A DNA stretch of 64,000 bases, taken from Collinsella sp. (lineage in GTDB: Bacteria > Actinomycetota > Coriobacteriia > Coriobacteriales > Coriobacteriaceae). Positions 62,306 through 64,000 of this stretch are shown piece after piece. The notes under the pieces are model-generated. The model worked only from the letters and a program-made list of their open reading frames with translations, was not told the DNA's origin and made no database searches. The position numbers were made by a program, and so were the translations under genes. The stretch spans positions 104,353 through 168,352 of the forward strand of contig JAHYYJ010000005.1 of assembly GCA_019425015.1 (NCBI GenBank), read 5' to 3'. Positions within the stretch are counted from its first letter, which is position 1. Every line of letters begins with the position of its first letter.

Positions 62306-63547
62306 ATGTCTACCGTGAAAAGGGGCGAAGTTCCCACTCTGTTTGAGTCACCGTTGCATTGCTGCGGATGCGGGGCGTGTGCCGCCGCTTGCCCGAAAGG
62401 CGCCATCGCCATGTCCGAGGGCAAGGACGGGTTCATTCTTCCTGTAATTGACGGCGATCTATGTATCGGTTGCGGCGCCTGCACGAGGGCGTGCGGCCTC
62501 AACCGGGGGATAGGCTCCAATTCCGCTGGACCGTTCTTTGCCGCTGCCGGTAGGGATGATGTCTCGGAGTCCGCTTCTGGCGGAGTCTTCGGTGCCGTTG
62601 CGCGTGAGCTTATTTCTTCTGGCGGCGTCGCATATGGTGCTGCTTATGAGCGTGAGGGGAATACGCTTCGAGTGTTGCACCGTCGTGCGGCGAGCGTTGA
62701 TGAGCTTCGCCCGCTTCTTAATTCAAAATACGTGCAGAGCGATGCTAGAGTTTGCTTTGCCGATGTTAAGGCGGATCTTCGTGAGGGCAGGCAGGTCCTG
62801 TTCTGCGGAACACCCTGCCAAGTCGCCGGCCTTAGGGGTTTTCTCGGACGCGATTATGGGAACCTGACAACCGTTGACCTGGTCTGCCACGGCGTCCCTT
62901 CCGGCCGCATGTTCGCGGACTGCGTTGAGGGCTATGGCAAACAGCTTGGGTCTCCCGTGGTTGATTTCCGGTTTAGGTGCAAGCGCGAGGGGTGGGGCAA
63001 CTCTCTCCTTCTTTTTCTTTTTCTTGAGAACGGAAGAGAGGTCACCATTCCTGCGTCGAAATCCCCCTACTACGACATGTTCTTGAACCTCAAGACGCTT
63101 CGCGACAGCTGCTATAGGTGCCCCTATGCAGGGAAATTTCGCGCCGGCGATCTTACTATCGGCGATTTTTGGGGCGTCGATGTAAACAGGCCCGACGTCC
63201 TGAAGGATGCCGAGAAGTTCAATCAGATGAAGGGCGTTTCCTGCCTGCTGGTGAATAACGAACGCGGCAGGGAGTTTATTGAATCCAGCAAGGCTCTGGA
63301 CTTGTACCCTGTCGAATTTGACGATATCGCTAAGGGCAACGATCAGCTCCGCCACCCGAGCGCTCTTCCAAAAGACAGACAGCTCTATATTGACGCATAT
63401 GTCGAAGGTGGTTGGCATTCCGTTGAGTGTATGTATAAAAGGCGAGAGCGTGGAATAATTTTCTATACCAAGAAATTAGTAAGAAGGCTTCTCCCTGAAT
63501 CATGTCGGGAGATTGTCAAAATGTATTTAAAGGGTCTTGCAGGCTAG
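62306..63547 (+). CDS. F420H2 dehydrogenase/hydrogenase beta-subunit-like Fe-S protein
   Basis: A 413-aa protein with two N-terminal 4Fe-4S motifs (CCGCGACAAACP and CIGCGACTRACG). An FrhB-type flavin domain with FCGTPCQVAGLRGFL, DLVCHGVPSG and CYRCPYAGKFRAGDLTIGDFWG follows. Such proteins occur frequently in polysaccharide loci next to pyruvyl transferases, presumably as reductases modifying a sugar. F420 itself is not implied. Its TAG shares CTAG with the stop of the convergent gene. Confidence 0.88.
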   Translation: MSTVKRGEVPTLFESPLHCCGCGACAAACPKGAIAMSEGKDGFILPVIDGDLCIGCGACTRACGLNRGIGSNSAGPFFAAAGRDDVSESASGGVFGAVARELISSGGVAYGAAYEREGNTLRVLHRRAASVDELRPLLNSKYVQSDARVCFADVKADLREGRQVLFCGTPCQVAGLRGFLGRDYGNLTTVDLVCHGVPSGRMFADCVEGYGKQLGSPVVDFRFRCKREGWGNSLLLFLFLENGREVTIPASKSPYYDMFLNLKTLRDSCYRCPYAGKFRAGDLTIGDFWGVDVNRPDVLKDAEKFNQMKGVSCLLVNNERGREFIESSKALDLYPVEFDDIAKGNDQLRHPSALPKDRQLYIDAYVEGGWHSVECMYKRRERGIIFYTKKLVRRLLPESCREIVKMYLKGLAG

Positions 63548-64000
63548 GTAAGGACCCACGCCTGGGCGGGCCCCCCGTTGGGCTCGTAGAGCCATACCGT
63601 GTTGCCCTCCGAGGTACGCTGCCCCCGGTCGTCCAGCGCCAGCCCGGAGGCGGACGTGAACGAGTGGCGGCCTCCGCCCAGGTCCGAGACGCGCCACAGC
63701 TGCGAGGCGGAGCCGTCCGCCTCGGCCAGCACCGCCCGGTTGCCCGACTCGGTCAGCAGGAGGCCGCCCGAGGAGATCCTGTAGAGGCCCGTCGCCCCGT
63801 CGCGCTCGAGGTAGAGGGCGCCCGCGTCCGAGGACAGCGAGCAGCCCGATGCGGAGGCCGACACGGCCATCCGGTCGTCGAGGGCGGTCGCGAGGCGGTA
63901 GGGGCCGTCGTCGACCGTGCGGGGGATCGCTGGGTCCGCGAGCAGCCACGCCTGGGCGGGCCCCCCGTTGGGCTCGTAGAGCCATACCGTGTTGCCCTCC
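63544..64000 (-). CDS. Ricin-type lectin repeat protein (C-terminal part)
   Basis: The last 151 codons of a - strand gene that continues past the window. The sequence is made of beta-trefoil (ricin B/RICIN) modules: a YRLATALDDRMAVSAS start, a GLYRISSGGLLLTESG segment, SQLWRVSDLGGGRHSF and an EGNTVWLYEPNGGPAQAW end. The last segment occurs again at the edge of the window. GC content is far higher than in the convergent capsule genes. Such modules commonly anchor secreted glycan-active enzymes or adhesins; the catalytic part is not visible. Confidence 0.78.
   Translation of the reverse strand, partial: EGNTVWLYEPNGGPAQAWLLADPAIPRTVDDGPYRLATALDDRMAVSASASGCSLSSDAGALYLERDGATGLYRISSGGLLLTESGNRAVLAEADGSASQLWRVSDLGGGRHSFTSASGLALDDRGQRTSEGNTVWLYEPNGGPAQAWVLT
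63556..64000 (-). repeat. Direct repeat within the lectin gene, 390-bp period
   Basis: Positions 63556-63610 and 63946-64000 are identical over all 55 bp that can be compared; the second copy runs off the window. The period is 390 bp (130 codons), equal to one lectin module. Confidence 0.9.

Overview
The window looks like the chromosome of a high-GC, strictly anaerobic, Gram-positive gut actinobacterium of the class Coriobacteriia, most likely Collinsella or a close relative. The evidence is the gene content (selenium and molybdenum metabolism, two double-cubane-cluster reductases, a formate transporter, a GlpA/GlpB/DUF1667-like oxidoreductase trio), GTG/TTG starts behind strong Shine-Dalgarno sites, and many intergenic hairpin repeats. 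The genus is an inference from these traits, not from a database search.

Layout. 1-8,900: the end of an unidentified gene, the RNase P RNA, a YigZ protein, a C_GCAxxG_C_C protein, metY, an MFS transporter, xpt, a release-factor-like protein, a lipid-kinase-like protein and a ClC channel. 9,080-14,494: molybdenum block with moeA and mog (cofactor) and modABC (molybdate import); ModB carries an unusual N-terminal extracytoplasmic domain. 14,929-29,188: selenium block with two double-cubane reductases, their ATP-dependent activase, a GT4 glycosyltransferase overlapping selD, selD itself (a selenoprotein with an in-frame UGA), yedF, a DUF3343 gene and a cysteine desulfurase. After brnQ, two tRNAs and a formate/nitrite channel come selA, selB and selC (tRNA-Sec). 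29,452-43,052: gdhA, a two-gene xanthine-dehydrogenase-type molybdoenzyme, tRNA-Leu, tig-clpP-clpX, valS and folC. 43,053-50,434: repeat-rich intergenic DNA, an M24 peptidase, an IS110-family element, the oxidoreductase trio, a 40-bp-period alternating inverted repeat array and a zinc-ribbon membrane protein. 50,652-52,415: thrS. 52,741-63,547: an AT-richer capsule/exopolysaccharide operon headed by a NusG-like (LoaP-type) antiterminator. It holds a priming sugar transferase, four GT2 enzymes, an EpsG-type polymerase, a pyruvyl transferase, a flippase and an F420H2-dehydrogenase-beta-like protein. From 63,544 a very GC-rich gene on the opposite strand encodes repeated ricin-type lectin modules and leaves the window.

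How the genes fit together. Mo uptake and cofactor synthesis, selenophosphate synthesis, selenocysteine insertion and formate transport together suggest a Sec/Mo formate dehydrogenase or hydroxylase economy; the window contains one molybdo-hydroxylase, and any formate dehydrogenase must lie elsewhere. The most unusual items are: (i) the GT4 gene translationally coupled to selD inside a reductase-activase-selenium operon, recalling the SenB/SenC pairing of selenosugar synthesis; (ii) six copies of a 15-bp motif in strictly alternating orientation at exactly 40-bp pitch; (iii) a family of about 100-bp intergenic hairpins whose outer stems differ between copies but stay self-complementary; (iv) a G10 tract just upstream of the priming sugar transferase.
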